A program made the position numbers and the translations under genes. From JAFDZW01 sp964404255 (GTDB lineage Bacteria > Bacteroidota > Ignavibacteria > Palsa-1295): a DNA stretch of 64,000 bases. Below the pieces are notes generated by a model that made no database searches, was not told the DNA's origin, and saw only the letters and a program-made list of their open reading frames with translations. Location of the stretch: positions 143,982 through 207,981 of the forward strand of contig CAYOJJ010000004.1 in assembly GCA_964404255.1 (NCBI GenBank), written 5' to 3'. This document shows, one piece after another, positions 8,963 through 17,992 of this stretch (position 1 is its first letter; each line of letters opens with the position of its first letter).

Positions 8963-9580
8963 TTATTCCGAATCCGAACGGTTAAAATAAGTTGTGGTAT
9001 CGATTCCCAATTCCAGCAGTACTTTCTCACGAACGATCTGCCGCGCTCTGAAGAGACGCACCTTCGCATTCGCTTTTGAAATACCAATAGCACTGGACAC
9101 CTGATCCAAATTCAAATGTTCGAATTCGGAAAGCAAATACACTTCTTTAAGCGTCAGCGGTAGTTGTTCGACCACTGCCTTGAGGATAGCCAGAACTTCC
9201 TCGACGCTTCTATTATCGCTCAACGGATCGTACTCCGGCACAGCAGCAGTTCTAAACACTTTCGATTCTTCAGGCAACTCATTGAAGAATGAAACGTGTT
9301 TCGGGCGGCGGACCAGGCTGATCGCTATATTATGCGCGATCCGGAATAACCATCCGGCAAACGAACCGGGACCAGCGGCGACAAACTTGTCCCTGTTCTT
9401 AAAGACTCTTATCCAGGTCTCCTGAAAGACATCGTCAATGCTCGATCGTTCGCTGCTCGAACCGATGAGCATTTTCAGATAAGAGAAAAGGCGATCTCCG
9501 TAACGGTAATACAGTAACGTGTAGGCGGATTCTTCGCCCTCGGAAAACGCTTGCCACAATTCCTCATCGGAAAGTGCCAT
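8963..9580 (-). CDS. ECF-type RNA polymerase sigma factor
   Basis: A 205-residue protein with sigma region 2 (ALLYYRYGDRLFSYL-like stretch, then DDVFQETWIRVFKNRDKF and WLFRIAHNIAISLVRR) and region 4 (LKEVYLLSEFEHLNLDQVSSAIGISKANAKVRLFRARQ), the standard two-domain ECF layout. I chose the ATG at 9580 because AAAAGG lies about 7 nt upstream and the protein then starts MALSDEELWQAF; a GTG at 9613 would add 11 residues. The anti-sigma gene follows at once, so this sigma factor is probably held inactive by it until an envelope signal arrives. Target promoters cannot be seen from here. Confidence 0.93.
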   Translation of the reverse strand: MALSDEELWQAFSEGEESAYTLLYYRYGDRLFSYLKMLIGSSSERSSIDDVFQETWIRVFKNRDKFVAAGPGSFAGWLFRIAHNIAISLVRRPKHVSFFNELPEESKVFRTAAVPEYDPLSDNRSVEEVLAILKAVVEQLPLTLKEVYLLSEFEHLNLDQVSSAIGISKANAKVRLFRARQIVREKVLLELGIDTTTYFNRSDSE

Positions 9581-9658
9581 TTTCAAGCCTTTTTCTTTTG
9601 TCTCCACGCTCACTGTTTTTGGTCGCCTTTCAAAGAAAACGCTTAGAAAACCTCAAAG

Positions 9659-12031
9659 TTACAACGTTTTCCCCACTTTTCTTTCAAGACCATCGCTTTC
9701 ATTTATCTGGGTGCCTTCGAGGAAAAAAGTCCGAACAGTTTGAGATGGGATATGAAAAACTTTTGGACCATATCCGCTCATGCTAAATGGCAGCTCTTCT
9801 TCATAACCATTATATATTCTTGCAATTAAGGAGCTGCCATCCTCACCTCGTACCCTTTTAAGAGTAGTCAGAACAAGATCATTGTCTATATGAAAAAGCG
9901 AGAATTCCTTTTCTAATCTACCTTCATGGGCTGATTCTATCTGGTGTTGAGGAGTGTTGCAACTCTCCATCATTCGCCGGATCATCCCAGCTTCCTGGTA
10001 TGAAGAATGCCCGGGAATAATATAGTTTGCAAAGTCCTGAATGCCAATATCGAGGTAGCGTTTATCTTCGTTAGGTTGGAATCTATGGGGCGGTTCATGA
10101 TGGGCAAAGATTGCCGAGCGCGCGATCGTTTGATAGAGATAGTTATTATCAAAACTATAGCTGGATTTGACCGGCCCGATAAGTCCAAATCCCGTGTTCC
10201 CCCCTTCTGCAAAAACCCATCTCCCGGTAGGTACTTCTTTCCCTTGCTCCCGTCGTACTATAGAACCGTAAGGTATTTCGCATCGAAGAGCGGGTTCGAT
10301 AACATGATGGCGATAGCGTAGTTTACAGACCTTTCGTGTTTCCTGCCAATCCAGACGTACCCTATGCTCAACCTGATCTGCATAACGATAGAGTATAATA
10401 TCTTCTATTAACGAAGAATGGTTATAGCTGCTTTTAATCCGGAGTCTTGCCCGTATTGGTCCCGATTCAACAACTATAATTTCATCGATAGAAAAGCTTC
10501 CTTCGTTTGCAGTGAAGCCTTCAATTCCATGTCCCCAGGTATCGCTCGGATCGTCACAGACCAACGCCGGCATATACCAACTATCGGTCAGAGAGAAAGA
10601 AACGATGCCATTGGAGATACTATCTTCTCCAATTATAAAGGGACTTGATTCTTCATATTTATCATGCCTGTTAATGGAAAAAGTATTCCATCCAAGGGCC
10701 GGCACCGGCACAATAGCCGAGAACCGAACGCTATCGTTACCTATTTTGCCGGAAGCTTCTACCCGCTGTGTTACAAATATTGCATCAGAGTGCCGAAGAC
10801 TTATAGCATTAAGATCAAGTCCTTTTTCGCTTGCTTCCGGATTCCAGAGATCGAATTCTATCGGTGCCTGGATCGGGAAAGAATTAGGGTTAAAAACAAT
10901 CAGATGTTCTATCGCATCGGAAGTATCTATCCGAGCCGCTATCCTTGCTAATGAAATGTCCTCGGTCGCGTTTGCTACAGCAATGGCACCTTGGTAGGTA
11001 GCAATAGCTTCATCGCAGGCTTCCTTGATCGCCACACCACCGAGTGTATCGTGGAATTGATTTAGCAGTACTCCTTTCCAGGCCTCTTCAAGGGCCTCCC
11101 AATCGGCATTGCGCTCGGATACCTGCTCACTTAAAACCGCAAATATCTCCGAACGAACAAGCGCAGCTTCTGCCATTCGATTGAGCCGCTTTATCTCGGC
11201 ATGAGCGCTATAAGCGCCAATGGCGTGGTATTGCAATTCATCATTAAAAGAAGGCAATGGTATCTGTTGCTGCCGAATCTCTTCAAAGTAAGTATCCGGT
11301 GAAGAAAAGATCACTGTATCATCGCCCGATTTGCGAATCTTGAGAATAGTATCGATCTGCTCTTTCGTTGGTCCCCCTCCATGATTACCGACACCATAAA
11401 AGATCATATATGGCCATGCAGCGGAGTATCCTTGTGTCGTTGAAAGTGCCGATAATTTTTCTTCGATCGTTTGGGCAAAATTAGAGTAATGCAATGGTAT
11501 TCTATAAGCAACTACTTTATCTCCCGACGGACTTATCCAATGGAACAGAGGGCTGTGCAATACCTTTTCATGCTCCTGCGGGCGCATGAATACATACTGC
11601 TTCATCCCGCAGGCTTGTAAAAGCATTGGCAAGGTCGCAGCATGACCGAAAGAATCTATACAATATCCTGTTTGGGCATAGCGGCCGAATTTTTCAAAGA
11701 AGTACGATTGTCCATATAGCCCCTGACGTAAGAAGGACTCACCGCTTGGAAGATTGCAATCGGGTTCGACCCACCATCCCCCGACCAGTACTATTCTTCC
11801 CTGCTGAACGAGCTCTGTAATGCAAGAAAATAATGAAGCATCTGTTTTTTCGATGTATTCAAAACAGGCTGCGCTGGAGACCGTGAAAATAAAATCGCGG
11901 GTTTCCGATATTCTTTCTACTGCAGAACGCATTGTGGCCGCAAAAGCAGCGAATCCCTCCCGCCAGCTCCACATCCAGGCAGGATCGAGATGCGCATTGC
12001 CAATACAATGGATCATAGGCTTATTACTCAT
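9659..12031 (-). CDS. GH38 family alpha-mannosidase
   Basis: A 790-residue protein without a signal peptide, so cytoplasmic. The N-terminal catalytic barrel carries the zinc ligands in HLDPAW (His14, Asp16) and the nucleophile region CIDSFGH (Asp126), both diagnostic for glycoside hydrolase family 38. The middle and C-terminal parts are the expected helical and beta-sandwich domains. The start codon overlaps the 3' end of the PfkB kinase gene by 8 nt (ATGAGTAA). Cytoplasmic bacterial GH38 enzymes release mannose from small mannosides or N-glycan fragments (for example mannosylglycerate). The coupled sugar kinase suggests the released sugar or aglycone is then phosphorylated. The substrate is unknown. 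Confidence 0.93.
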   Translation of the reverse strand: MSNKPMIHCIGNAHLDPAWMWSWREGFAAFAATMRSAVERISETRDFIFTVSSAACFEYIEKTDASLFSCITELVQQGRIVLVGGWWVEPDCNLPSGESFLRQGLYGQSYFFEKFGRYAQTGYCIDSFGHAATLPMLLQACGMKQYVFMRPQEHEKVLHSPLFHWISPSGDKVVAYRIPLHYSNFAQTIEEKLSALSTTQGYSAAWPYMIFYGVGNHGGGPTKEQIDTILKIRKSGDDTVIFSSPDTYFEEIRQQQIPLPSFNDELQYHAIGAYSAHAEIKRLNRMAEAALVRSEIFAVLSEQVSERNADWEALEEAWKGVLLNQFHDTLGGVAIKEACDEAIATYQGAIAVANATEDISLARIAARIDTSDAIEHLIVFNPNSFPIQAPIEFDLWNPEASEKGLDLNAISLRHSDAIFVTQRVEASGKIGNDSVRFSAIVPVPALGWNTFSINRHDKYEESSPFIIGEDSISNGIVSFSLTDSWYMPALVCDDPSDTWGHGIEGFTANEGSFSIDEIIVVESGPIRARLRIKSSYNHSSLIEDIILYRYADQVEHRVRLDWQETRKVCKLRYRHHVIEPALRCEIPYGSIVRREQGKEVPTGRWVFAEGGNTGFGLIGPVKSSYSFDNNYLYQTIARSAIFAHHEPPHRFQPNEDKRYLDIGIQDFANYIIPGHSSYQEAGMIRRMMESCNTPQHQIESAHEGRLEKEFSLFHIDNDLVLTTLKRVRGEDGSSLIARIYNGYEEELPFSMSGYGPKVFHIPSQTVRTFFLEGTQINESDGLERKVGKTL

Positions 12032-12947
12032 GGATCACTGCTGTTTTTGAATATGAGCGCACGATCCCGCCTCGCTCCTGCAATACCGCAATGGCCGATC
12101 GGTATCCGATCTGAATTGCCTCGCGTTCACTTAAACCATTAAGTATGCCATAGAGAAACCCCGCATTAAAGGCATCGCCCGCACCGGTTGCATCTACTAT
12201 GGAAGTAATGGGTTCAATCATCACCTGTTCTATAGTATTCCCCCATGAATATACTATTGGCTGAGAAGCATCCCGAACGATAATTTTCTTATAGCCAAGC
12301 TTTCGAAAAAAAGCGATAGATTCTTCTGAAGTACGTTCGCCATAGAGAAGCCGGTCATCGGCTTTCGATACGGAGAGAATATCTATAGCACTTGCCAGTT
12401 GTTCGAGCCATGTTCTGAGTTCTCCCATATCCTTCCATAACGAAGCCCGCACATTAGTATCGAAATAGACGAGGGGTTTTATGGGGCATTCGATGATAGC
12501 CTCAACTATCTTTTGAGGTTCTTCAAAGACAGCAAGCCCTATGGACGAGAATAAGAGAACCTTCGCCGTTGAAAAAATTTCTGAGCAGTGTTCGGTCGTA
12601 GTATGAAGAAAGGTCTCTTTTGCAGCGGAGCGGCCTCTGAAAAAGGTAAATGCCGGCTCACCGGCAGCCGTTGTTCGGACAATATACAGGCCATTATTAC
12701 GGGAAAACGAATGACCAATATGCGAATGCCCAATCCCTTCACTATCAAGGAAAGAAAGCAGCTCACTGCTATAACTATCCGCTCCGACCATAGAAAAAAA
12801 TTCTGTGTGCAATCCGAGTCTCGATGCATAAAACAGTGTATTAAGTACATCACCGGCAAACGATTGCTTATAGATTCCCTGATCGAGTTCGACGAATTCG
12901 ATCAATGCTTCTCCTATGCCAAGAATATCGCTCACGATTCTATCCAT
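12024..12947 (-). CDS. PfkB-family sugar kinase
   Basis: A 307-residue ribokinase-fold enzyme. The C-terminal signature DATGAGDAFNAGFLYG carries the catalytic base (GAGD). An N-terminal sugar-binding Gly-Asp stretch (SFAGDVLNTLFYASRLG) fits fructokinase or 2-keto-3-deoxygluconate kinase-like members. It is the first gene of a two-gene unit with the GH38 mannosidase, overlapping it by 8 nt. Specificity cannot be fixed by eye: fructose, KDG, or a sugar released by the mannosidase are possible. Upstream lies the metK terminator, so this pair has its own transcription start or relies on readthrough. Confidence 0.9.
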   Translation of the reverse strand: MDRIVSDILGIGEALIEFVELDQGIYKQSFAGDVLNTLFYASRLGLHTEFFSMVGADSYSSELLSFLDSEGIGHSHIGHSFSRNNGLYIVRTTAAGEPAFTFFRGRSAAKETFLHTTTEHCSEIFSTAKVLLFSSIGLAVFEEPQKIVEAIIECPIKPLVYFDTNVRASLWKDMGELRTWLEQLASAIDILSVSKADDRLLYGERTSEESIAFFRKLGYKKIIVRDASQPIVYSWGNTIEQVMIEPITSIVDATGAGDAFNAGFLYGILNGLSEREAIQIGYRSAIAVLQERGGIVRSYSKTAVIHE

Positions 12948-12981
12948 TTAAAATAAAAAGCGATCCGAAGGGATCGCTTTT
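12948..12981 (-). terminator. Terminator after metK
   Basis: An 11-bp stem (AAAAGCGATCC, 12956-12966, with 12971-12981) and a GAAG loop. On the minus strand it is followed by TTTTTATTTT. It ends the sugar-nucleotide transferase-metK unit. Confidence 0.88.
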
Positions 12982-13016
12982 ATTCTACGAATAACGTAGT
13001 TTATCTTTATATAAGT

Positions 13017-14171
13017 TTAGGCCTCGACCATTACTTTCTCTGCCTCGGCTTTGAGCATCGGAACGAGATCGAGCTTCTCCCAGGAGAATTGATCTCTTCC
13101 GAAATGGCCATAAGCTGCCGTAGCTTCATAGATCGGCTTTTTAAGATCGAGACGAGTGATGATACCGCGGGGGGTAAGATCTACTTTCGACTGAATGATG
13201 GAGCCGAGTTCTTCATCGGCAATCTTACCGGTACCATGGGTCGTCACATACACCGAAACGGGCTGAGCAACACCAATCGCATAGGCAAGCTGAACCGTAC
13301 ATTCTTCGGCAAGACCGGCTGCGACAATGTTCTTAGCAACGTGACGGGCAGCATAAGCAGCCGAGCGATCAACTTTCGAAGGGTCTTTACCGGAGAAAGC
13401 ACCACCACCATGCGGAGCTTTACCGCCATAAGTATCGACGATGATCTTACGACCGGTAAGACCGGTATCACCGTGCGGACCGCCGATCTCGAAACGGCCG
13501 GTCGGATTTACGTGAATGATCGTCGAATCATCTATAAGATCGTTAGGAATGACTCTCGGAATGACATACTTAATAACATCTTCGCGAATCTTCTGCTGCG
13601 TCACATCGGGATCGTGCTGCGTTGAGACGACGATCGTATGGACGCGCTTAATCTTGCGACCATCGTATTCGATGGTTACCTGGGACTTCGCATCCGGGCG
13701 AAGATATGGCATTAATGCCGATTCGTTATTACGAATATCGGAGAGCGTCTTAACAAGCTTATGGGAATAAGTCAGGGTGGCAGGCATGTATTCCGGCGTT
13801 TCGTTCGTTGCATACCCGAACATCATTCCCTGATCGCCGGCACCACCGGTATCGACACCCATGGCGATATCACTTGATTGGGAATGAATACCGCTGAGAA
13901 TACCGCAGGAATTACCATCGAACATATATTCGGCTTTGGTATAGCCGATTCGATTGATAACGCGGCGGGCAATATCCTGAATATTTACGTATGCGTTTGT
14001 CGTGACCTCGCCACCTACCACGACCAGGCCCGTTGTTACAAATGTTTCGCAAGCAACGCGAGAATCGGGATCGCTTGCAAGCATGGCATCGAGAATAGCA
14101 TCTGAAATTTGATCTGCGACTTTATCCGGATGTCCTTCGGAAACGGACTCCGAGGTAAACAAGTATGACAT
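13017..14171 (-). CDS. metK: S-adenosylmethionine synthase
   Basis: A 384-residue enzyme that makes S-adenosylmethionine from methionine and ATP. It has the conserved GHPDK (13-17), GAGDQGMMFGYA and GGGAFSGKDPSKVDRSAAY segments, and its length is usual for the family. It lies 19 bp after the sugar-nucleotide transferase gene and ends in its own terminator. No SAM riboswitch is visible in the short gap upstream. Confidence 0.98.
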   Translation of the reverse strand: MSYLFTSESVSEGHPDKVADQISDAILDAMLASDPDSRVACETFVTTGLVVVGGEVTTNAYVNIQDIARRVINRIGYTKAEYMFDGNSCGILSGIHSQSSDIAMGVDTGGAGDQGMMFGYATNETPEYMPATLTYSHKLVKTLSDIRNNESALMPYLRPDAKSQVTIEYDGRKIKRVHTIVVSTQHDPDVTQQKIREDVIKYVIPRVIPNDLIDDSTIIHVNPTGRFEIGGPHGDTGLTGRKIIVDTYGGKAPHGGGAFSGKDPSKVDRSAAYAARHVAKNIVAAGLAEECTVQLAYAIGVAQPVSVYVTTHGTGKIADEELGSIIQSKVDLTPRGIITRLDLKKPIYEATAAYGHFGRDQFSWEKLDLVPMLKAEAEKVMVEA

Positions 14172-14190
14172 ACGTACTAAAAAGAATTAA

Positions 14191-15174
14191 TTACTGAAAA
14201 TCTATTTCGGAAGAATCGCCGGCGTTGATGCGTTTGAACCCGCCTTTCACATCGGCATTATTTCCCACAATCGAATTATCGAGTAGAACACCCGCAACCT
14301 GAGAATCATCACCAATAATACTATTCCTGACAATGGAATCGGTTACATGAGCGCCGTCGCCGATCGTTGCATAGGGACCAATAATAGAATTAGTGATCTC
14401 TGCGTTAGGGGCGATATAGACCGGAGGGATCACCACCGAACCTGCAATGTCGCGGGTCAGAGGAGATTTCTGAAGAAGATGGCGGTTCGTGCTGAGCAGC
14501 GTTTCCGGTTTGCCGCAATCAAACCACCCATCGACCGTAAAGGTCGTGAAGGGCTCGCCCCGGTCGATCATCATCTGAAGGGCATCCGTAAGTTGATACT
14601 CGCCTTTGGTGCGCCGGTCGTTCGAGACGATCTCTTCCAGGCATTCTTTTAAAAGCTGCGGATTCTTAATAAAATATAACCCGACAACAGCAAGGTTACT
14701 TTTCGGGTGATCCGGCTTTTCAACCAGTTTGGTAATGTGTCCCGCCGAAAGTTCAGCAACACCAAAACGGCGCGGGTCTTCGACAAGTTTTACTCCGAGC
14801 GAACTGACCTGCGAAGCAAAGGTCGATTTCAGATCGACATCGAAGATGGTATCGCCAAGGATTATAAAGAGCGGTGTGCCATCGGTCGGAATATGCTCTT
14901 TTGCTACCCAAATAGAATGACCAAGGCCCAGCAGTTCATCCTGGGTTACAAAAGTAACTTTTAAATCCTTATAGTGCTGCCGTACGTACTGCTCCACCAG
15001 ATCGCCCATATAGCCGACGACGATCGTGGCACTTGTAATCCCATCGGAAGCCAGCCTATCGAGAATATGGCCGAGGATGGGCTTTCCTGCAACATTTAGC
15101 AGGACTTTGGGTAATGTATAGGTATGGGGTCGTAATCGAGACCCGACTCCGGCAACCGGAATAATCGCGTGCAT
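14191..15174 (-). CDS. Sugar-1-phosphate nucleotidyltransferase with left-handed beta-helix
   Basis: A 327-residue cytoplasmic enzyme. The N-terminal Rossmann-like domain has the signature GVGSRLRPHTYTLPKVLLNV (residues 9-28) of glucose-1-phosphate thymidylyl/uridylyl/guanylyl transferases. From about residue 240 hexapeptide repeats form a left-handed beta-helix (YIAPNAEITNSIIGPYATIG). This long form resembles the RmlA2-like/GlmU-like nucleotidyltransferases. It should form an NDP-sugar for surface glycan synthesis. It is the first gene of a unit with metK. Nucleotide and sugar specificity are not readable. Confidence 0.9.
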   Translation of the reverse strand: MHAIIPVAGVGSRLRPHTYTLPKVLLNVAGKPILGHILDRLASDGITSATIVVGYMGDLVEQYVRQHYKDLKVTFVTQDELLGLGHSIWVAKEHIPTDGTPLFIILGDTIFDVDLKSTFASQVSSLGVKLVEDPRRFGVAELSAGHITKLVEKPDHPKSNLAVVGLYFIKNPQLLKECLEEIVSNDRRTKGEYQLTDALQMMIDRGEPFTTFTVDGWFDCGKPETLLSTNRHLLQKSPLTRDIAGSVVIPPVYIAPNAEITNSIIGPYATIGDGAHVTDSIVRNSIIGDDSQVAGVLLDNSIVGNNADVKGGFKRINAGDSSEIDFQ

Positions 15175-15275
15175 GAAACGTGGTTACTTCAAAAAAAAGA
15201 GTAATCGGAACCTCGCCGAACGATGTTCCATTGTACTCATAACGTTCATCGAGTTAAAAGTGTCATAAAAAATCT

Positions 15276-16325
15276 GTGAAGAAAACGTCAAATCTTACTG
15301 CCCATTTTTGGTTATTGATCGGCATCATCGCTCTCGGAGGCTGCGGCTATACCAATTCCATTACCGAAGTCCAGAATATCGTCGAATTGAACTGGAAGCA
15401 GGATGGTACAGCAATCTATGGCTTTATTCAAAAAACTTCATTCAATGATGCACAGACCTCGCCCTTGACCGAAGCCTTCGATTTCTGTTCGTTCAAAAGC
15501 GATGGCTCGCTCAATAAAGCCTACCCTGCCGATCAGCAGGCGATCAACGACTTTTCCTTCGCAACCTTTATCGATCAGAACGCTTCACAGGTCATTACCC
15601 AGCTTGGGGCGGATCTCTATCGGATCGACCTGAATTCCGGCGCTTATACCAAGTTGACGGAGCTGTTCCATTTATTAGCGGTTTCTCCCGACCTTCATTA
15701 TGCCGTGGGCTCACACTCCCCGGCAAACCGCCCGCGAAAAACAATCACGATTCTTGATATTACCCAATCACCGGTACAAGTCGTCGGAGAATTCGATGAT
15801 AGTACGGGCCTTACGGCAACCAGCGGTTTATGGCTTTCCGGCCAAACCTTTGCTCTTACCGAAAAAGATAGCACGGGAAATAATATCAGTATTTATGATT
15901 TTACCGGCAATCTGGTAAAGCGAATCGGTGGAGCCTCGGCGCCCTTTCATATTTCAAAATATATCCCCAGTACGAATACTATCTACTTTGTAAATCGCTC
16001 CGGTAATATCCTGACCGATGGAACGATCTCTAAGGTAAATCTCTCCACCAATGAGCGTCAGTCCGTACTTGTCGATTCGGCAGAAAATTTTGATATTTCG
16101 CCGGACGAACAATTTATCACCTTCACCTCTTACCGCGCCAACACCGATGGCACGATCACACTGAAATTGTATATCCGAAATATTGCCACTGGCGCTCAGA
16201 TCGAATTAGCAAGCGACCCGCTGCGCTACACCGTTTTCTCTCCGGCCGCTGATCGTATTGCCTATATTCGTAAGCGCGACCAGTATTTTAATGAAGTTCG
16301 TGTTATAACCGCAACAAGACCATGA
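15276..16325 (+). CDS. TolB-like beta-propeller lipoprotein
   Basis: A 349-residue protein starting at GTG 15276 (MKKTSN...). The lipobox LGGCGY gives Cys23. The mature protein consists of WD40/TolB-like blades (for example ISPDEQFITFTSYRANTDG and FSPAADRIAYIRKRD). It is probably anchored in the outer or inner membrane. The 3' end overlaps the next gene by 4 nt (ATGA), so the two are translationally coupled. The function is unknown; propellers of this kind usually bind proteins or ligands. Confidence 0.82.
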   Translation: MKKTSNLTAHFWLLIGIIALGGCGYTNSITEVQNIVELNWKQDGTAIYGFIQKTSFNDAQTSPLTEAFDFCSFKSDGSLNKAYPADQQAINDFSFATFIDQNASQVITQLGADLYRIDLNSGAYTKLTELFHLLAVSPDLHYAVGSHSPANRPRKTITILDITQSPVQVVGEFDDSTGLTATSGLWLSGQTFALTEKDSTGNNISIYDFTGNLVKRIGGASAPFHISKYIPSTNTIYFVNRSGNILTDGTISKVNLSTNERQSVLVDSAENFDISPDEQFITFTSYRANTDGTITLKLYIRNIATGAQIELASDPLRYTVFSPAADRIAYIRKRDQYFNEVRVITATRP

Positions 16326-17560
16326 TAAAGAGATACTTCTTGTTCGTTGCCACACTATTTATTGTATTTGGTACTACCCGCCTTGAGGCCCAGTGGACCA
16401 AAGCATCGGCAACATTCCATGCTTCGTTCTTTTACCCATGGAATGGCGATTCTGTCTTTGCTATCTCCAGTGGAAAGCTATTTCTTTCACCCGATCAGGG
16501 CGCGACCTGGACGCAATCGCTTGTTACTCCCAATGTACAGACGATGGTTTCATCTTCTAATGGGATATTGTATGCTGCTACTAATGATCAGGTATACAAA
16601 TCTATTGATGCAGGTGCTAATTGGATAATGCTGACAACCACCGGTAAGCCACCAGCCATTACTGGCTTCTATGCCCGTTCCATCTCCTCAACTACCGATG
16701 AATTATTTCTCGGCGCAAAAGACGGTATGTATAAAACCACAACCGATGCTTTAGATTGGGTCGATGTATCGGAAGAAGTCAACGTTAAGGAGTTCGCTTC
16801 GAGTGGAGACAAATTATATGCCTGTTCGCCCGCTTCTATTCTTCGTTCGGTCGATGGAGGAAATACCTGGAAGATAGTCGATAGTACGACCGTCTCATTT
16901 ACGGGGTTTGCTGTTTCAGGGAATAATGTCTTTGCAATGATCAGCACGCCACCGGGAGGTTCGGTCGATCATTCGGTTGATGGAGGCGATAACTGGCTCG
17001 GGCCCTTATATTTTTCTCTCGGTTCGGCGAGTTTTAATAAGATGGCCACTAATAACTGGGGAGATGTATATATCAGTGGGGGAATTCGCAGCGATGCAAA
17101 TCCGGATTCGATCGCTCAGGGATATGTCTATCGTTGGCTCAACGGAGCTGCCGCCTGGGAGTTCTATAATACCGGTCTGCCGGCAGCGGATCTTGTAGGA
17201 TTAGGTTTTGGCTATAAAGGCAGAGTCTATGTCTCGACCGATAGCGCCGGAATCTATAAAACACTGGAAGCACTTCAGCAGGTTAAGCAGGTAAATGATA
17301 ATCTGGCAATCTCCGAAACCTATCCCAACCCTGCTGCAGAAACATTCTCTGTGCAGATCGATTCTAAAGAGCAATCGCAGGCCTTGTTCGAACTCTATGA
17401 TCTGCGAGGTTTTTTACGCTCTTCGATACATTCGCAGCTATTGCATACGGGGCTCAATACTGTAACACTTGACCCGGGACAGCTTGCTAATGGTATGTAC
17501 CTGCTTCGAATCGTTATATCCGGCGAAGTAATAACCAGAACCGTTACCATAAATCGTTAA
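16322..17560 (+). CDS. Asp-box beta-propeller protein with T9SS sorting domain
   Basis: A 412-residue secreted protein. It has a signal peptide (MIKRYFLFVATLFIVFGTTRLEAQ), then repeated Asp-box/BNR-like turns such as SPDQGATWT, SIDAGANW, SVDGGNTWK and SVDGGDNW, as in sialidase-like or YCF48-like propellers. The last ~80 residues form a type-A T9SS C-terminal domain (ETYPNPAAETFSVQI ... LANGMYLLRIVISGEV). The protein should cross the outer membrane by T9SS and stay attached at the surface or be released. It overlaps the propeller lipoprotein gene by 4 nt. Catalytic residues of sialidases are not evident. Confidence 0.88.
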   Translation: MIKRYFLFVATLFIVFGTTRLEAQWTKASATFHASFFYPWNGDSVFAISSGKLFLSPDQGATWTQSLVTPNVQTMVSSSNGILYAATNDQVYKSIDAGANWIMLTTTGKPPAITGFYARSISSTTDELFLGAKDGMYKTTTDALDWVDVSEEVNVKEFASSGDKLYACSPASILRSVDGGNTWKIVDSTTVSFTGFAVSGNNVFAMISTPPGGSVDHSVDGGDNWLGPLYFSLGSASFNKMATNNWGDVYISGGIRSDANPDSIAQGYVYRWLNGAAAWEFYNTGLPAADLVGLGFGYKGRVYVSTDSAGIYKTLEALQQVKQVNDNLAISETYPNPAAETFSVQIDSKEQSQALFELYDLRGFLRSSIHSQLLHTGLNTVTLDPGQLANGMYLLRIVISGEVITRTVTINR

Positions 17561-17580
17561 ACTAAAAATCATTAAAATAA

Positions 17581-17607
17581 AAAAGGCGCTTTGAAAGCGC
17601 CTTTTTT
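17581..17607. terminator. Bidirectional terminator between converging genes
   Basis: GGCGCTT/AAGCGCC stem (17585-17601) flanked by A-run and T-run on both sides. It serves the T9SS cargo gene (+) and the Cys-rich gene (-), which converge here. Confidence 0.9.
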
Positions 17608-17624
17608 ATTGGAGAAATCTACCG

Positions 17625-17909
17625 TTAGGATTTCTTGGTCTCTTTCTTTGCACAGCAGGCCTTGGTGGCGGCATTGCTGGCTTTCATTTCCTTGCAGCAA
17701 TCTTTGGTTGCCGAAGTCTTCATTCCTTTGGCTGCACAAGCCTTCATCTCTTTAGCAGTGCATTCCTTAGATGCTTTAGCACCTTTAGCAGTACAACAGG
17801 ACATTTTGGAGCCCTTACCCGTCATCGCTTTTGTATCATCACAGGCATTAGCTGAAACAGCAGCCGTCATGAACGCGCCGAGGGCAAGAAATATAAAAAG
17901 TTTACGCAT
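17625..17909 (-). CDS. Small exported cysteine-pair protein
   Basis: A 94-residue protein. I start it at the ATG at 17909 because it then has a clean signal peptide (MRKLFIFLALGAFMTAAVSANA). The mature part is Lys/Ala-rich with nine cysteines, three of them as CC pairs (MSCCTAKG, KDCCKEM, KACCAKKE). There is no recognised domain. Repeated CC/C motifs in a small secreted protein suggest metal binding or disulfide cross-links, but no family is known to me. It is convergent with the T9SS cargo gene and shares its terminator. Confidence 0.75.
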   Translation of the reverse strand: MRKLFIFLALGAFMTAAVSANACDDTKAMTGKGSKMSCCTAKGAKASKECTAKEMKACAAKGMKTSATKDCCKEMKASNAATKACCAKKETKKS

Positions 17910-17992
17910 ATATTTCAAATGGATTATTGAACGTTCAATTTTATAAACGGTCGAAACCACCTAAAGTTTCCCGATCATTTATTGAAAATGAC

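Noticed and set aside
10512..10997. 161-codon frame on the plus strand
   Set aside because: Antisense to the GH38 mannosidase gene; low-quality composition.
13089..13625. 178-codon frame on the plus strand
   Set aside because: Antisense to metK.
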